A DNA stretch of 48,044 nucleotides, taken from assembly GCA_004297725.1 (NCBI GenBank), contig SCUS01000021.1, forward strand, positions 1 through 48,044. The letters run 5' to 3'. The notes under the pieces were generated by a model that made no database searches, had not been told where the DNA came from, and saw nothing but the letters and a program-made list of their open reading frames with translations. The translations under genes were made by a program, and so were the position numbers. Every line of letters begins with the position of its first letter. Positions within the stretch are counted from its first letter, which is position 1. The stretch is from Myxococcaceae bacterium (GTDB taxonomy: Bacteria > Myxococcota_A > Polyangia > Polyangiales > Ga0077539). Shown here in pieces: positions 8,948 to 17,112 of this stretch.

Positions 8948-9967
8948 TCAGGCCGGCTCGGCCGCCCTCTCCAGCCGGTCTCTCACCCCCGCCCAGGCGT
9001 CGTCGCCGGGGACGTCCTCCACCACGATGCGCTCGCACCCCAGGTCGTCGAGCGCGTGCAGCACCGCGAAGAGCGAGCGCCCGTAGGCCTCCGCGTCGCG
9101 CGGCAGCGAGCGCGCCACCACCGACTCGCGCGGCGTCCCGGGAGAGCCCTCCAGGCGCACCACGCCCACCTGCCGGGCGCCCTCCCGGAGCGCGGCCTCG
9201 ACCGTTGCCTCGACCGCCCCGGAAGGGACCCTCCGCAGCGTCGCCCTCGGGGCGTAGTGCCGACGCACCATCCCAGGGGAGGGGAGCGCCTCGCCGGTCT
9301 CCTCGACGGGCGCGTCGAGCACGACGAGCGCAGGGATGGCCAGGCGCAGCAGGTCGTGGGCGAGCGATCCGTGCCGCAGCAGCCGCGGCGGATCGCGGGT
9401 GACGTCGACCACCGTCGACTCGATGCCATAGGGCGTCGGGCCGCCGTCGAGGATCAGGTCGACGCGGCCGTCGAGCCCCTTGAGGACGTGCGCCGCGGTG
9501 GTGGGAGAGAGCTGCTGGTAGCGGTTGGCGCTCGGCGCGGCGACGGCGAACTCCACCGCGGCGAGGAGCGCCCGGGCCACCGGGTGCGAGGGGACGCGCA
9601 CCGCCACGGTGGGGCCTCCCCCGGTCGCGGCGTCGCACACCCCGAAGCCCGATCGGGGGAGCACCAGGGAGAGGGGACCGGGCCAGAAGCGCGCGGCGAG
9701 CAGCTCGGCCACCGCAGGCCACGAAGCGGCCAGAGCGCGGGCCTGTTCGAGGGTCGCGACGTGGGCGATGAGCGGGTTGAACGACGGCCTTCCCTTGGCG
9801 GCGAAGACCCCGCGCACGGCCTCGTCGGAGTCGGCCCGGGCGCCGAGGCCGTAGACCGTCTCCGTGGGGAAGGCCACCAGGCCGCCGGCGCGAAGCACCT
9901 CCGCGGCGCGGGAGATGGCCGCGGGATCAGGGCGCTGGGGGTCGACCGCGATGACCTCGGTCCGCAT
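8948..9967 (-). CDS. L-threonylcarbamoyladenylate synthase (Sua5/YciO/YrdC)
   Basis: Makes threonylcarbamoyl-AMP from Thr, bicarbonate and ATP, the first step of the t6A37 modification of ANN-decoding tRNAs. The 339 residues fit the two-domain Sua5 type: a YrdC domain at about 10-190 (VAFPTETVYGLGA, KGRPSFNPLIAH, PSANRYQQLSPT) and a C-terminal Sua5 domain. The ATG at 9967 gives the expected N-terminus. It is divergent from the GT4 gene with only 25 bp between start codons. Essential in most bacteria; family call sure, TsaC versus Sua5 naming less so. Confidence 0.93.
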   Translation of the reverse strand: MRTEVIAVDPQRPDPAAISRAAEVLRAGGLVAFPTETVYGLGARADSDEAVRGVFAAKGRPSFNPLIAHVATLEQARALAASWPAVAELLAARFWPGPLSLVLPRSGFGVCDAATGGGPTVAVRVPSHPVARALLAAVEFAVAAPSANRYQQLSPTTAAHVLKGLDGRVDLILDGGPTPYGIESTVVDVTRDPPRLLRHGSLAHDLLRLAIPALVVLDAPVEETGEALPSPGMVRRHYAPRATLRRVPSGAVEATVEAALREGARQVGVVRLEGSPGTPRESVVARSLPRDAEAYGRSLFAVLHALDDLGCERIVVEDVPGDDAWAGVRDRLERAAEPA

Positions 9968-9977
9968 GGGCGATCGG

Positions 9978-9984
9978 GTATAAC
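9978..9984. promoter_or_regulatory. Shared symmetric -10 element for divergent leaderless genes
   Basis: The 25-bp gap between the two start codons contains GGGTATAACGG. Forward it gives TATAAC (9979-9984), 8 bases before the glycosyltransferase ATG. On the minus strand the same bases give TTATAC (9983-9978), 10 bases before the Sua5 ATG. There is no room for ribosome sites, so both transcripts would start at or next to their ATGs. Confidence 0.5.
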
Positions 9985-9992
9985 GGTTCGCG

Positions 9993-11177
9993 ATGCGACA
10001 CGCACTCCTGACCGAGCAGTGGTTTCCGGCCATCGGCGGATCGATCCAGCTCTTCGATGCCATCTACGGGCAGCACATGCCGCCGGGCGACGCGGTGCAC
10101 ATCATCGCGGGAGGCCCGCCGGGCAGCGCCTCGCACGACAAGAGCTACCCCCGGCCGGTGACGCGCTTCGACGACACGCGCTACCCCTGGATGAAGCCCG
10201 AGTCGGCGCTGGAGTACGCCCGCATGCTGGCCGCCACGCTGCAGGTCTGCCGGCGCGAGCGCGTCGAGGTGCTGCACGCCGCGAGGGTGATCCCCGAGGG
10301 CCTGGTGGCGATGGCCGTGGGGCGGGCGCTGAAGATCCCCTACACGGTCTGGGTGCACGGCGAGGAGGTCTCGCTCTTCCTTCGCTACCCCGTGAAGAAG
10401 CGGCTGATGCCGCAGGTGTTCGCCCGGGCCCGGGCGGTGTTCGCCAACTCCACCTTCACGCAAGGGAGGGCGCTGCTCGCGGGCGCCCCGGCGGAGAAGC
10501 TCCACGTGATCAACCCCGCGGTGGACGCCGAGGCCTTCGCGGGGCCCTTCGACACCGCCGACCTGGTCGAGCGCTTCGGGCTCGCGGGCAAGACCGTGCT
10601 GCTCACCGTCGGCAGGCTCACCCGGCGCAAGGGGCACGACACGGTGCTCTCCGCCCTGGCGCGCCTCCGCCCTCTCGGGCTCTTACAAGACCTCGTATGG
10701 CTGGTGCTCTCCGACGGAGAGCTGGAAGACGAGCTCAAGAAGTCCTGCTCGGCCCTCGGGCTCGACGACGTGGTGCGCTGGGTGGGGCCGGTCTCGCGCG
10801 ACGCGCTGCCGCGCTACTACGCCGCGGCGGACGTGTTCGTGCACCCCAACCGCACCCTCGAAGACGACGACGTGGAGGGCTTCGGGATGGTGTTCCTCGA
10901 GGCGAGCGCGGCGGGGCTGGCGGTCATCGGCGGGCGCTCCGGGGGCGTGGTCGACGCGGTCGAAGACGGAGGCTGCGGGATGCTCGTCGACGGCGGCTCC
11001 CTCGACGAGGTCACCGACGCCATCGCCGCGCTGGTGCGCGACCCGGTGCGCCGTGCGTCGATGGGGCGGCGCGGTCCGGCGTGGGCGAGGCGCTTCCAGT
11101 GGGACGCGCAGGCGGCGAAGGTGCGCTCGCTCGCCGCGGGCGATGGCGAAGCGGACACCGCAGCGGCCACCGGCTGA
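9993..11177 (+). CDS. GT4-family glycosyltransferase
   Basis: A 394-residue GT-B fold glycosyltransferase that would move a sugar from a nucleotide donor to a lipid, polysaccharide or protein acceptor at the inner membrane face. The C-terminal donor domain begins near TVLLTVGRLTRRKG (201-214) and carries the E-x7-E motif in EGFGMVFLEASAAG (E295, E303). The N-terminal domain starts with a GGS-type loop (FPAIGGSIQLFD). The ATG at 9993 follows a TATAAC hexamer by 8 bases. It lies 222 bp before the phosphonate genes on the same strand; a role in building a phosphonate-bearing glycan is possible but unproven. Confidence 0.87.
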   Translation: MRHALLTEQWFPAIGGSIQLFDAIYGQHMPPGDAVHIIAGGPPGSASHDKSYPRPVTRFDDTRYPWMKPESALEYARMLAATLQVCRRERVEVLHAARVIPEGLVAMAVGRALKIPYTVWVHGEEVSLFLRYPVKKRLMPQVFARARAVFANSTFTQGRALLAGAPAEKLHVINPAVDAEAFAGPFDTADLVERFGLAGKTVLLTVGRLTRRKGHDTVLSALARLRPLGLLQDLVWLVLSDGELEDELKKSCSALGLDDVVRWVGPVSRDALPRYYAAADVFVHPNRTLEDDDVEGFGMVFLEASAAGLAVIGGRSGGVVDAVEDGGCGMLVDGGSLDEVTDAIAALVRDPVRRASMGRRGPAWARRFQWDAQAAKVRSLAAGDGEADTAAATG

Positions 11178-11277
11178 CAGCACCAGTCGCCTGACGCGAC
11201 CGCGTGACGGGAGGGTGCGTAGGCCGCTTCGCGGGGTGTCACTCCGACGCAGCGCGCCAAGGGCGAAGTTGACGAGG

Positions 11278-11377
11278 GTCGGGGGGAGGTGTGAGAAGCC
11301 CGCGACCCCCGACGGCGCGAGCCGTGCAAAACCTCGAGCCTCCCGCGCGGCCCATCGAACGGCCGACGCGGGGTTTT
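11278..11377 (+). promoter_or_regulatory. Structured leader with terminator-like hairpin before the PEP mutase gene
   Basis: Three consecutive stems lie in the 222-bp gap after the glycosyltransferase: GTCGGGGG/CCCCCGAC (11278-11285 with 11306-11313), ACGGC-GCGA-GCCGT (11312-11325, GNRA loop), and an 11-bp GC stem with one bulged A (11342-11352 with 11361-11372) followed by GTTTT (11373-11377). The last looks like an intrinsic terminator only 22 bp before the start, leaving little room for a promoter after it. It could be the upstream terminator or an attenuator. Confidence 0.4.
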
Positions 11378-11399
11378 GGCGAACCGAACGGAGACTCCG

Positions 11400-13019
11400 A
11401 TGACATCCAAGCCGAAGAAGACCACGCAGCTCAAGCGGATGGTGCAGCGCCAGGAGATGGCCTTCCTGATGGAAGCCCACAACGGACTGAGCGCGAAGGT
11501 GGCCGAGGAGGCCGGGTTCGAGGGCATCTGGGGCAGCGGGCTCAGCATCTCCGCGGCCCTCGGCGTGCGCGACCACAACGAGGCGAGCTGGACCCAGGTG
11601 CTCGAGGTCGCGGAGTTCATGAGCGACGCCACCACGGTGCCGATCCTCCTCGACGGCGACACGGGCTACGGCGACTTCAACACGATGCAGCGCGTCGTGC
11701 GCAAGCTCGAGCAGCGCGGCGTCGCGGGCGTGTGCATCGAAGACAAGATCTTCCCCAAGACCAACAGCTTCATCCGCGGCGCGGCGCAGCCCCTCGCGGG
11801 CATCGACGAGTTCGCCGGCAAGATCAAGGCGGGCAAGGACGCGCAGTCCGACGACGACTTCGTGATCGTCGCCCGCGTCGAGGCCTTCATCGCGGGCTGG
11901 GGCATCGACGAGGCGATGAAGCGCGCCGAGGCCTACCGCCTCGCCGGGGCCGACGCGATCCTGATGCACAGCGCGCTGCGCTCCCCCGTGGAGATCCTCG
12001 CGTTCTTGAAGGAGTGGGGCAACCGGCTGCCGGTGGTGATCGTCCCGACCAAGTACTACCAGACCCCGACGGAGGTCTTCCGTGACGCGGGCGTCTCCGT
12101 GGTCATCTGGGCCAACCACCTGATGCGCTCCTCGCTGGCGGCGATGCAGGCGACGGCGAAGACCATCTTCACCGAGCAGACCCTGCTCAGCGTCGAGGAG
12201 AAGGTCGCCCCGCTGGCGGACGTGTTCCGCCTCCAGGGCGAGAACGAGCTGGAGCAGGCGGAGAAGCGCTACCTGCCGAAGCACGGGCGTTCGGTGAAGG
12301 CGGTCATCCTCGCGGCCTCGCAGGGCGCCGAGCTCGGCGACCTCACCCGCGACCGGCCGAAGGCGATGGTCAGCCTGGCGGGCAAGCCCCTGCTCGCCCA
12401 CATCCTGGAGACCTACCGCTCGGTCAACGTGAAGGAACTCTCCGTCGTCCGCGGCTACAAGAAGGAGGCGGTCAACCTCCCCAACGTGAAGTACTTCGAC
12501 AACGACCAGTTCGCGACGACGCAGGAGGTGAGCTCGCTCGCCGCCGCGGCCGAGGCGCTGGAGGGCGACGTCATCGTCTCCTACGGCGATGTGCTGCTGA
12601 AGAAGTATATCCTCCAGGAGCTCATCGACACCGACGACGACATCGTCATCATGGTCGACTCCAACCACGCCGAGAGCCGCAACCGCGGGCGCAACGCCGA
12701 CTTCGTCAGCAACTCCGAGCCCAACTCCCGGCGCGCGTACCAGAACGTCGTCACCCTCAAGGGCTTCCGCCCCGAGCGCGAAGACGCGGTGCACGGCGAG
12801 TGGATGGGCATCGTGAAGCTCTCCCCCGCGGGGACGAAGCTCGTGCGCGAGAAGCTCAAGGCCCTCGCCGCGGAGCCCGCCCGGCTCGGCACCATGAAGC
12901 TGCCCGACCTGCTCCAGCTCCTCGTCGCCGACGGGGCGAAGGTGCGGGTCATCTACACCACCGGCCACTGGCTCGACGTCGACAGCGTCGAGGACGTGGT
13001 CGTCGGCGCGGCCTTCTGA
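11400..13019 (+). CDS. Phosphoenolpyruvate mutase fused to a PntC-like nucleotidyltransferase
   Basis: A 539-residue fusion. Residues 1 to about 290 are PEP mutase, which rearranges PEP to phosphonopyruvate and makes the C-P bond: [10 protein letters not shown] supplies the metal-binding Asp and [10 protein letters not shown] (114-123) is the mutase signature. From about residue 298 a nucleotidyltransferase domain follows, expected from known PEPM-PntC fusions to activate AEP with CTP. Its glycine-rich signature reads [13 protein letters not shown] instead of the usual LAAGxGxR, with Glu at the Arg position. The ATG at 11400 has GGAG 6 bases upstream. First gene of the phosphonate operon, after a structured leader. 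Confidence 0.93.
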   Translation: MTSKPKKTTQLKRMVQRQEMAFLMEAHNGLSAKVAEEAGFEGIWGSGLSISAALGVRDHNEASWTQVLEVAEFMSDATTVPILLDGDTGYGDFNTMQRVVRKLEQRGVAGVCIEDKIFPKTNSFIRGAAQPLAGIDEFAGKIKAGKDAQSDDDFVIVARVEAFIAGWGIDEAMKRAEAYRLAGADAILMHSALRSPVEILAFLKEWGNRLPVVIVPTKYYQTPTEVFRDAGVSVVIWANHLMRSSLAAMQATAKTIFTEQTLLSVEEKVAPLADVFRLQGENELEQAEKRYLPKHGRSVKAVILAASQGAELGDLTRDRPKAMVSLAGKPLLAHILETYRSVNVKELSVVRGYKKEAVNLPNVKYFDNDQFATTQEVSSLAAAAEALEGDVIVSYGDVLLKKYILQELIDTDDDIVIMVDSNHAESRNRGRNADFVSNSEPNSRRAYQNVVTLKGFRPEREDAVHGEWMGIVKLSPAGTKLVREKLKALAAEPARLGTMKLPDLLQLLVADGAKVRVIYTTGHWLDVDSVEDVVVGAAF

Positions 13020-13036
13020 GAGACGGAGCCAAAGCG

Positions 13037-14182
13037 ATGATCCCGGCGTCGAGCTTTATCGATTCATGTAAGAAGCACGGCCTCACGCTCTGGACGGGCG
13101 TGCCCTGCTCCTACCTGAAGCCCTTCATCAACTACGTCATCGACGCGCCCGACCTGCGGTACGTCGGGGCGACCAACGAGGGCGACGCCGTGGGCATCGC
13201 CGCGGGCGCCGACCTGGGCGGGCAGCCCTCGGTGGTGATGTTCCAGAACTCGGGCTTCGGCAACACCGTCAACCCGCTCACCTCGCTCAACATGATCTTC
13301 AAGGTGCCCACCCTGGTGATCACCACGCTGCGGGGAGAGCCGGGCGGCGCGCACGACGAGCCGCAGCACGAGCTCATGGGGCAGATCACCGGCGGGCTCT
13401 TCGACCTGATGCAGATCCCCTGGGAGTACTTCCCCACGGAGGTCTCGGAGATCGACGCGGTGATGGGCCGCGCGGTCGCCCACATGACCGAGAAGCGCAC
13501 GCCCTACGGGCTCATCATGCGCAAGGACTCCGTCGCGGACTACAAGCTCCAGACGAAGGCCTCGCCGAAGCCCGTGACCGAGGGGTCCGTCGGCCCGTGG
13601 GGCCCGCAGGCCTCGTACCCCACGCGCCGCGAGGTGCTGGCGATGATCCAGGCGAAGGTGAGGCCCACCGACGCCCTGGTGGCCACCACGGGCTTCACCG
13701 GGCGCGCGCTCTACGCCCTCGATGACCGCCCCAGCCAGCTCTACATGGTCGGCTCCATGGGCTGCGCCAGCTCCTTCGGGCTCGGGCTCGCCATCGCCCA
13801 GCCGCAGCGGCGGGTGGTGGTGCTCGACGGCGACGGCGCGGCGCTGATGCGCCTCGGGGCGCTCGCCACCCTCGGCTACGAGCGGCCCGACAATCTCATC
13901 CACGTGCTCCTCGACAACGAGGTGCACGACTCGACCGGGGGCCAGTCCACGGTGTCGCACTCCGTCGACCTCGCGGGCGTGGCGCTGGCGTGCGGCTACC
14001 CCACGGTGGTGCGCGCGCACTCGCTGGCCGAGGCCGAGGCGGCCTTCGTCAACGCCAGGGGGCTGACCTTCATCCACGTGAAGACGGCGCCCGGGGAGAA
14101 GGGCGACCTGCCTCGCCCGAAGGAGACCCCGGTGCAGGTCATCGACCGGATGCGCGGATGGCTGAAGGAGACGAAGGGATGA
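13037..14182 (+). CDS. Phosphonopyruvate decarboxylase
   Basis: A 381-residue ThDP- and Mg-dependent enzyme that decarboxylates phosphonopyruvate to phosphonoacetaldehyde, pulling the unfavourable PEP mutase step forward. The pyrimidine-domain Glu is in ATNEGDAVGIAAG (Glu48), the diphosphate-binding GDGA motif is in VVVLDGDGAALMRLG, and LLDNEVHDSTGGQ is characteristic of the family. Typical length. It starts 17 bp after the mutase fusion; its TGA overlaps the ATG of the aminotransferase gene, so the three are translationally linked. Confidence 0.94.
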   Translation: MIPASSFIDSCKKHGLTLWTGVPCSYLKPFINYVIDAPDLRYVGATNEGDAVGIAAGADLGGQPSVVMFQNSGFGNTVNPLTSLNMIFKVPTLVITTLRGEPGGAHDEPQHELMGQITGGLFDLMQIPWEYFPTEVSEIDAVMGRAVAHMTEKRTPYGLIMRKDSVADYKLQTKASPKPVTEGSVGPWGPQASYPTRREVLAMIQAKVRPTDALVATTGFTGRALYALDDRPSQLYMVGSMGCASSFGLGLAIAQPQRRVVVLDGDGAALMRLGALATLGYERPDNLIHVLLDNEVHDSTGGQSTVSHSVDLAGVALACGYPTVVRAHSLAEAEAAFVNARGLTFIHVKTAPGEKGDLPRPKETPVQVIDRMRGWLKETKG

Positions 14183-15288
14183 GCACCACCGAGCGACGGA
14201 TGCGGCTGCTCAACCCGGGCCCGGTGACGCTCACCGAGCGGGTGCGGGCGTCGCTTCAGCGGCCCGACCTCTGCCATCGCGAGCCGGAGTTCTACGCGCT
14301 GGCGATGGAGGTGCGAGGCCGCATCGAGCGCATCTACGAGGGCTGCGCGGGGCGCTACGTGGCGATCCTGCTGACGGGCTCCGGGACCTCCGCGGTGGAG
14401 GCGATGGTCGGGTCGCTGGTGCCGAAGGACGGTCACGCGCTGGTGGTCGCCAACGGCGTCTACGGCGACCGGATGGCGGCGATGCTCACCGCGCAGGGCA
14501 AGCGCTTCACCACCGTGGGCGCCGAGTGGGTCGCCCCGATGGACCTCGGGGGCGTCGAGCGGGCGCTCTCCACGGACGCGAGCATCACCCACGTGCTGGC
14601 GGTGCAGCACGAGACGACCACCGGCCGGGACAACGACGTCGCCGCGCTCGGGGCGCTCTGCAAGCGCTTCGGGAAGCCGATGCTGCTCGACGGTGTCAGC
14701 AGCTTCGCGGGCGAGCCCATCGATTTCGAGGGGTGGAACCTCGAGGCCGTCGCGGCCACGGCCAACAAGTGCGTCCACGGCGTGCCTGGGATCTCCTTCG
14801 TGCTGGCGCGCGAGGGGGTCTTCGCGGAGCGCGCCTCGGGCGCCACCTCGGTGTACCTGGACCTCTGGCGGCACTGGAAGGAGCAGCGCACCGGCGCCTC
14901 TCCCTTCACGCAGTCGGTGCACTGCATGTACGCGCTTCAGGAGGCCCTGAAGGAGCTCGAGGACGAAGGGGGCTGGCGCGCCCGGCACGCGACCTACGCG
15001 CGGCGGGCGAGCGCGGTGCGCGAGGTGCTCTTCGAGCTCGGGGTGGAGTTCTTCCTGACCGACGGGGCGACCGCGAGCTCGTCGATCCTGACCGCCTTCG
15101 CGGTGCCGGCGTGGACGACCTACGACAAGCTCCACGACGGGCTGAAGGAGCGCGGGTTCATCATCTACGCGGGGCAGGGGCCCTACGCGGGGAAGATGTT
15201 CCGCATCGCGGTGATGGGCGCGCTCGGAGAGCAGGACATGGCCGAGCTGCTCGACGGGCTGCGAGCGCTGCTCAAGCGTCCGGGCTAA
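14179..15288 (+). CDS. 2-Aminoethylphosphonate aminotransferase (PhnW-like)
   Basis: A 369-residue PLP fold-type I enzyme. In this context it should run in the biosynthetic direction, turning phosphonoacetaldehyde into 2-aminoethylphosphonate. It opens with LLNPGPVTLTERV, has LLTGSGTSAVEAM, and places the PLP lysine in ATANKCVHGVPGISFVLA, the PhnW-type motif. The ATG overlaps the preceding stop (ATGA). A generic serine/alanine-glyoxylate aminotransferase is the main alternative, but the cluster strongly favours AEP synthesis. Confidence 0.92.
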   Translation: MSTTERRMRLLNPGPVTLTERVRASLQRPDLCHREPEFYALAMEVRGRIERIYEGCAGRYVAILLTGSGTSAVEAMVGSLVPKDGHALVVANGVYGDRMAAMLTAQGKRFTTVGAEWVAPMDLGGVERALSTDASITHVLAVQHETTTGRDNDVAALGALCKRFGKPMLLDGVSSFAGEPIDFEGWNLEAVAATANKCVHGVPGISFVLAREGVFAERASGATSVYLDLWRHWKEQRTGASPFTQSVHCMYALQEALKELEDEGGWRARHATYARRASAVREVLFELGVEFFLTDGATASSSILTAFAVPAWTTYDKLHDGLKERGFIIYAGQGPYAGKMFRIAVMGALGEQDMAELLDGLRALLKRPG

Positions 15289-15316
15289 GACCCGGGTCAG
15301 AGGAGCTCAGAACCCG

Positions 15317-16255
15317 ATGCCCGACGGAGGGAGTCCCAACATCCGGATGGAGTCCGCGAAGAGGCTGCTCGAACTGACCGTGAACCCTGCGGACCGCCTC
15401 TGGCGCTACCCCATCGGTCACGCGATCGTGAAGGCCGCGCTCCGCACCCCGCTGACGCCCAACCACGTCACCATCGGGCACACCCTCCTCGGCATCAGCG
15501 CCGGCGCGCTCATCAGCACCGGCCGCCCCTCGATGCTCGTCGCCGCGGGGCTGATGTTCGAGGTCCGCTCCATCCTCGACTGCTTCGACGGGGTGCTCGC
15601 CCGCGCCCGCGGCACCGCCTCTCCCTACGGCCGAGCGATGGACCAGGTCGGCGACTTCCTCGGCTTCGCGGCCTTCGTCCTGGGCTCCTGGGTGGCCTTC
15701 ACCCGCACCCTGGGCTTCCCCCGGGCGATGGCCCTCTCGCTCATCACCGCGGCCCTCTGCGCGCTCTGCACCTTCTGCTGGGACCTCTACAAGCGGCGCT
15801 TCACGTCCATCCTGCTGGAGGGGCGCGACGAGGTCGACGACGAGTACGTGAAGGTGCAGCTCGAGGCGCAGCGCACCCGAGGGCCCGCGATCCGCTTCTC
15901 GGCGTGGTTCGCCGACCTGCAGATCCGCCTGCTCAACCCGTCGGCGCTAGGCCCGCTGCGCGCCCGCGTCGCCTCCGGCACCGTGAAGGTCGCGGAGGGC
16001 ACCTCGCACCCCGCGGCCGAACGGCTGCGCGCGATGGCCGCGCAGGGCGACCCGAAGCTTCGCTCGACGCTGCTCCGGGTGGGCTTCTCCGGCGGCGACA
16101 CGGGCATCCTGATCCTCACCGCGGCGACCCTCCTTACGAGGCCGCTGGAGGGATTTCTCGCCGCGAGCGCGTATTGTGTGGTGATCCTCGCGACGACAGT
16201 GACCGCGAGCAACCGACTGCTGCACGCGCAACCCATGACCGCCTCTCCCCACTGA
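15317..16255 (+). CDS. CDP-alcohol phosphatidyltransferase family membrane enzyme
   Basis: A 312-residue integral membrane protein with the full CDP-alcohol phosphotransferase motif D-x2-DG-x2-AR-x8-G-x3-D-x3-D at residues 88-113. Several hydrophobic helices surround it, including VLGSWVAFTRTLGF and the C-terminal FLAASAYCVVILATTVTA. Such enzymes displace CMP from a CDP- or CMP-activated head group. Behind a PEPM-PntC fusion the expected donor is CMP-AEP and the product an AEP lipid; that is inference. A soluble loop at about 155-250 is longer than in minimal family members. Co-directional, 28 bp after the aminotransferase. Confidence 0.9.
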   Translation: MPDGGSPNIRMESAKRLLELTVNPADRLWRYPIGHAIVKAALRTPLTPNHVTIGHTLLGISAGALISTGRPSMLVAAGLMFEVRSILDCFDGVLARARGTASPYGRAMDQVGDFLGFAAFVLGSWVAFTRTLGFPRAMALSLITAALCALCTFCWDLYKRRFTSILLEGRDEVDDEYVKVQLEAQRTRGPAIRFSAWFADLQIRLLNPSALGPLRARVASGTVKVAEGTSHPAAERLRAMAAQGDPKLRSTLLRVGFSGGDTGILILTAATLLTRPLEGFLAASAYCVVILATTVTASNRLLHAQPMTASPH

Positions 16256-16266
16256 GCTCAATCCCG

Positions 16267-17073
16267 ATGATCGACAAGGCCGTGATTCTCGCCGCAGGCC
16301 AGGGCAACCGCATCGCCAGGGCCTCGCAGACCCCCAAGCCTTTCCTCTCGCTGGACGGCACCCCCGACGGTCCGTGCTTCATTGACTGGCACATCGAGCA
16401 GCTCGCCGCGATCGGCGTGCGCGAGATCTTCCTCGTCGGCAACCAGGTCACCAGCAAGCGCCCCTTCAAGGGCCCGCGCGGGTGCCGGGTCCACTGGATC
16501 CTCAACCCCACCGAAGACCTCACCACCTCCGGCAGCGGCCACTCGTTCTGGTTCGCGCTCCACAGCGAGCACGAGATCCTCGACGGCCACGCGCGCGTGG
16601 TGATGATGGACGCCGACATCCTCTACGAGGCCGGGGTGCTGCACGCCCTCGGGGCGCCCTCCCGCGACGGCCGCTCGCGCACGCTGGTGTGCGGCGACTT
16701 CCGCGAGTCCAACGAGGAGGTGATGGTGTTCGGCAAGGACAACCGCGCGCTCACCCACGGCAAGGGCCTGCTCGACACCACCGCGGGCAAGTCGCTGCTC
16801 CCGGGCATGAGCTGCTACGGCGAGGCCACCGGCATGGTGCTCTGGGAGCCGGGCGACCACGGCCTCGTGCGCGCCGCCACCGACTGGTGCATCAAGTACT
16901 CGACGGCCAAGGCCCGCTCGGAGCACGAGGACATCACCCAGCGCATGATGCTGGCCGACCGGGTGAGCCCGTCGGTGTTCCACGAGCTGATGTTCATGGA
17001 GTGCGACTCGCCCGAGGAGTACGCCGTGCTCACCGGGGATTTCTTCCCCAAGCTGCGCGCCAACCAGAACTGA
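16267..17073 (+). CDS. Second sugar/alcohol-phosphate nucleotidyltransferase
   Basis: A 268-residue stand-alone NTP transferase. The signature VILAAGQGNRIARASQTPKP at residues 6-25 is canonical, unlike the fused domain upstream, and the metal-binding Asp lies in VVMMDADIL. It starts 11 bp after the CDP-alcohol phosphatidyltransferase gene. It may activate AEP or another phospho-alcohol such as inositol or glycerol phosphate as CDP-alcohol donor. The pairing with a CDP-alcohol transferase recalls split IPCT/DIPP synthase systems. Substrate not determinable from sequence. Confidence 0.85.
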   Translation: MIDKAVILAAGQGNRIARASQTPKPFLSLDGTPDGPCFIDWHIEQLAAIGVREIFLVGNQVTSKRPFKGPRGCRVHWILNPTEDLTTSGSGHSFWFALHSEHEILDGHARVVMMDADILYEAGVLHALGAPSRDGRSRTLVCGDFRESNEEVMVFGKDNRALTHGKGLLDTTAGKSLLPGMSCYGEATGMVLWEPGDHGLVRAATDWCIKYSTAKARSEHEDITQRMMLADRVSPSVFHELMFMECDSPEEYAVLTGDFFPKLRANQN

Positions 17074-17112
17074 CCGCCGCGGCGGTCGGGCGCTACGGAG
17101 TCCCCACCGCCG

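Noticed and set aside
10683..12968. 761-codon minus-strand ORF
   Set aside because: Covers the PEP mutase fusion and the end of the glycosyltransferase in antisense; repetitive His/Arg/Val composition, no motif.
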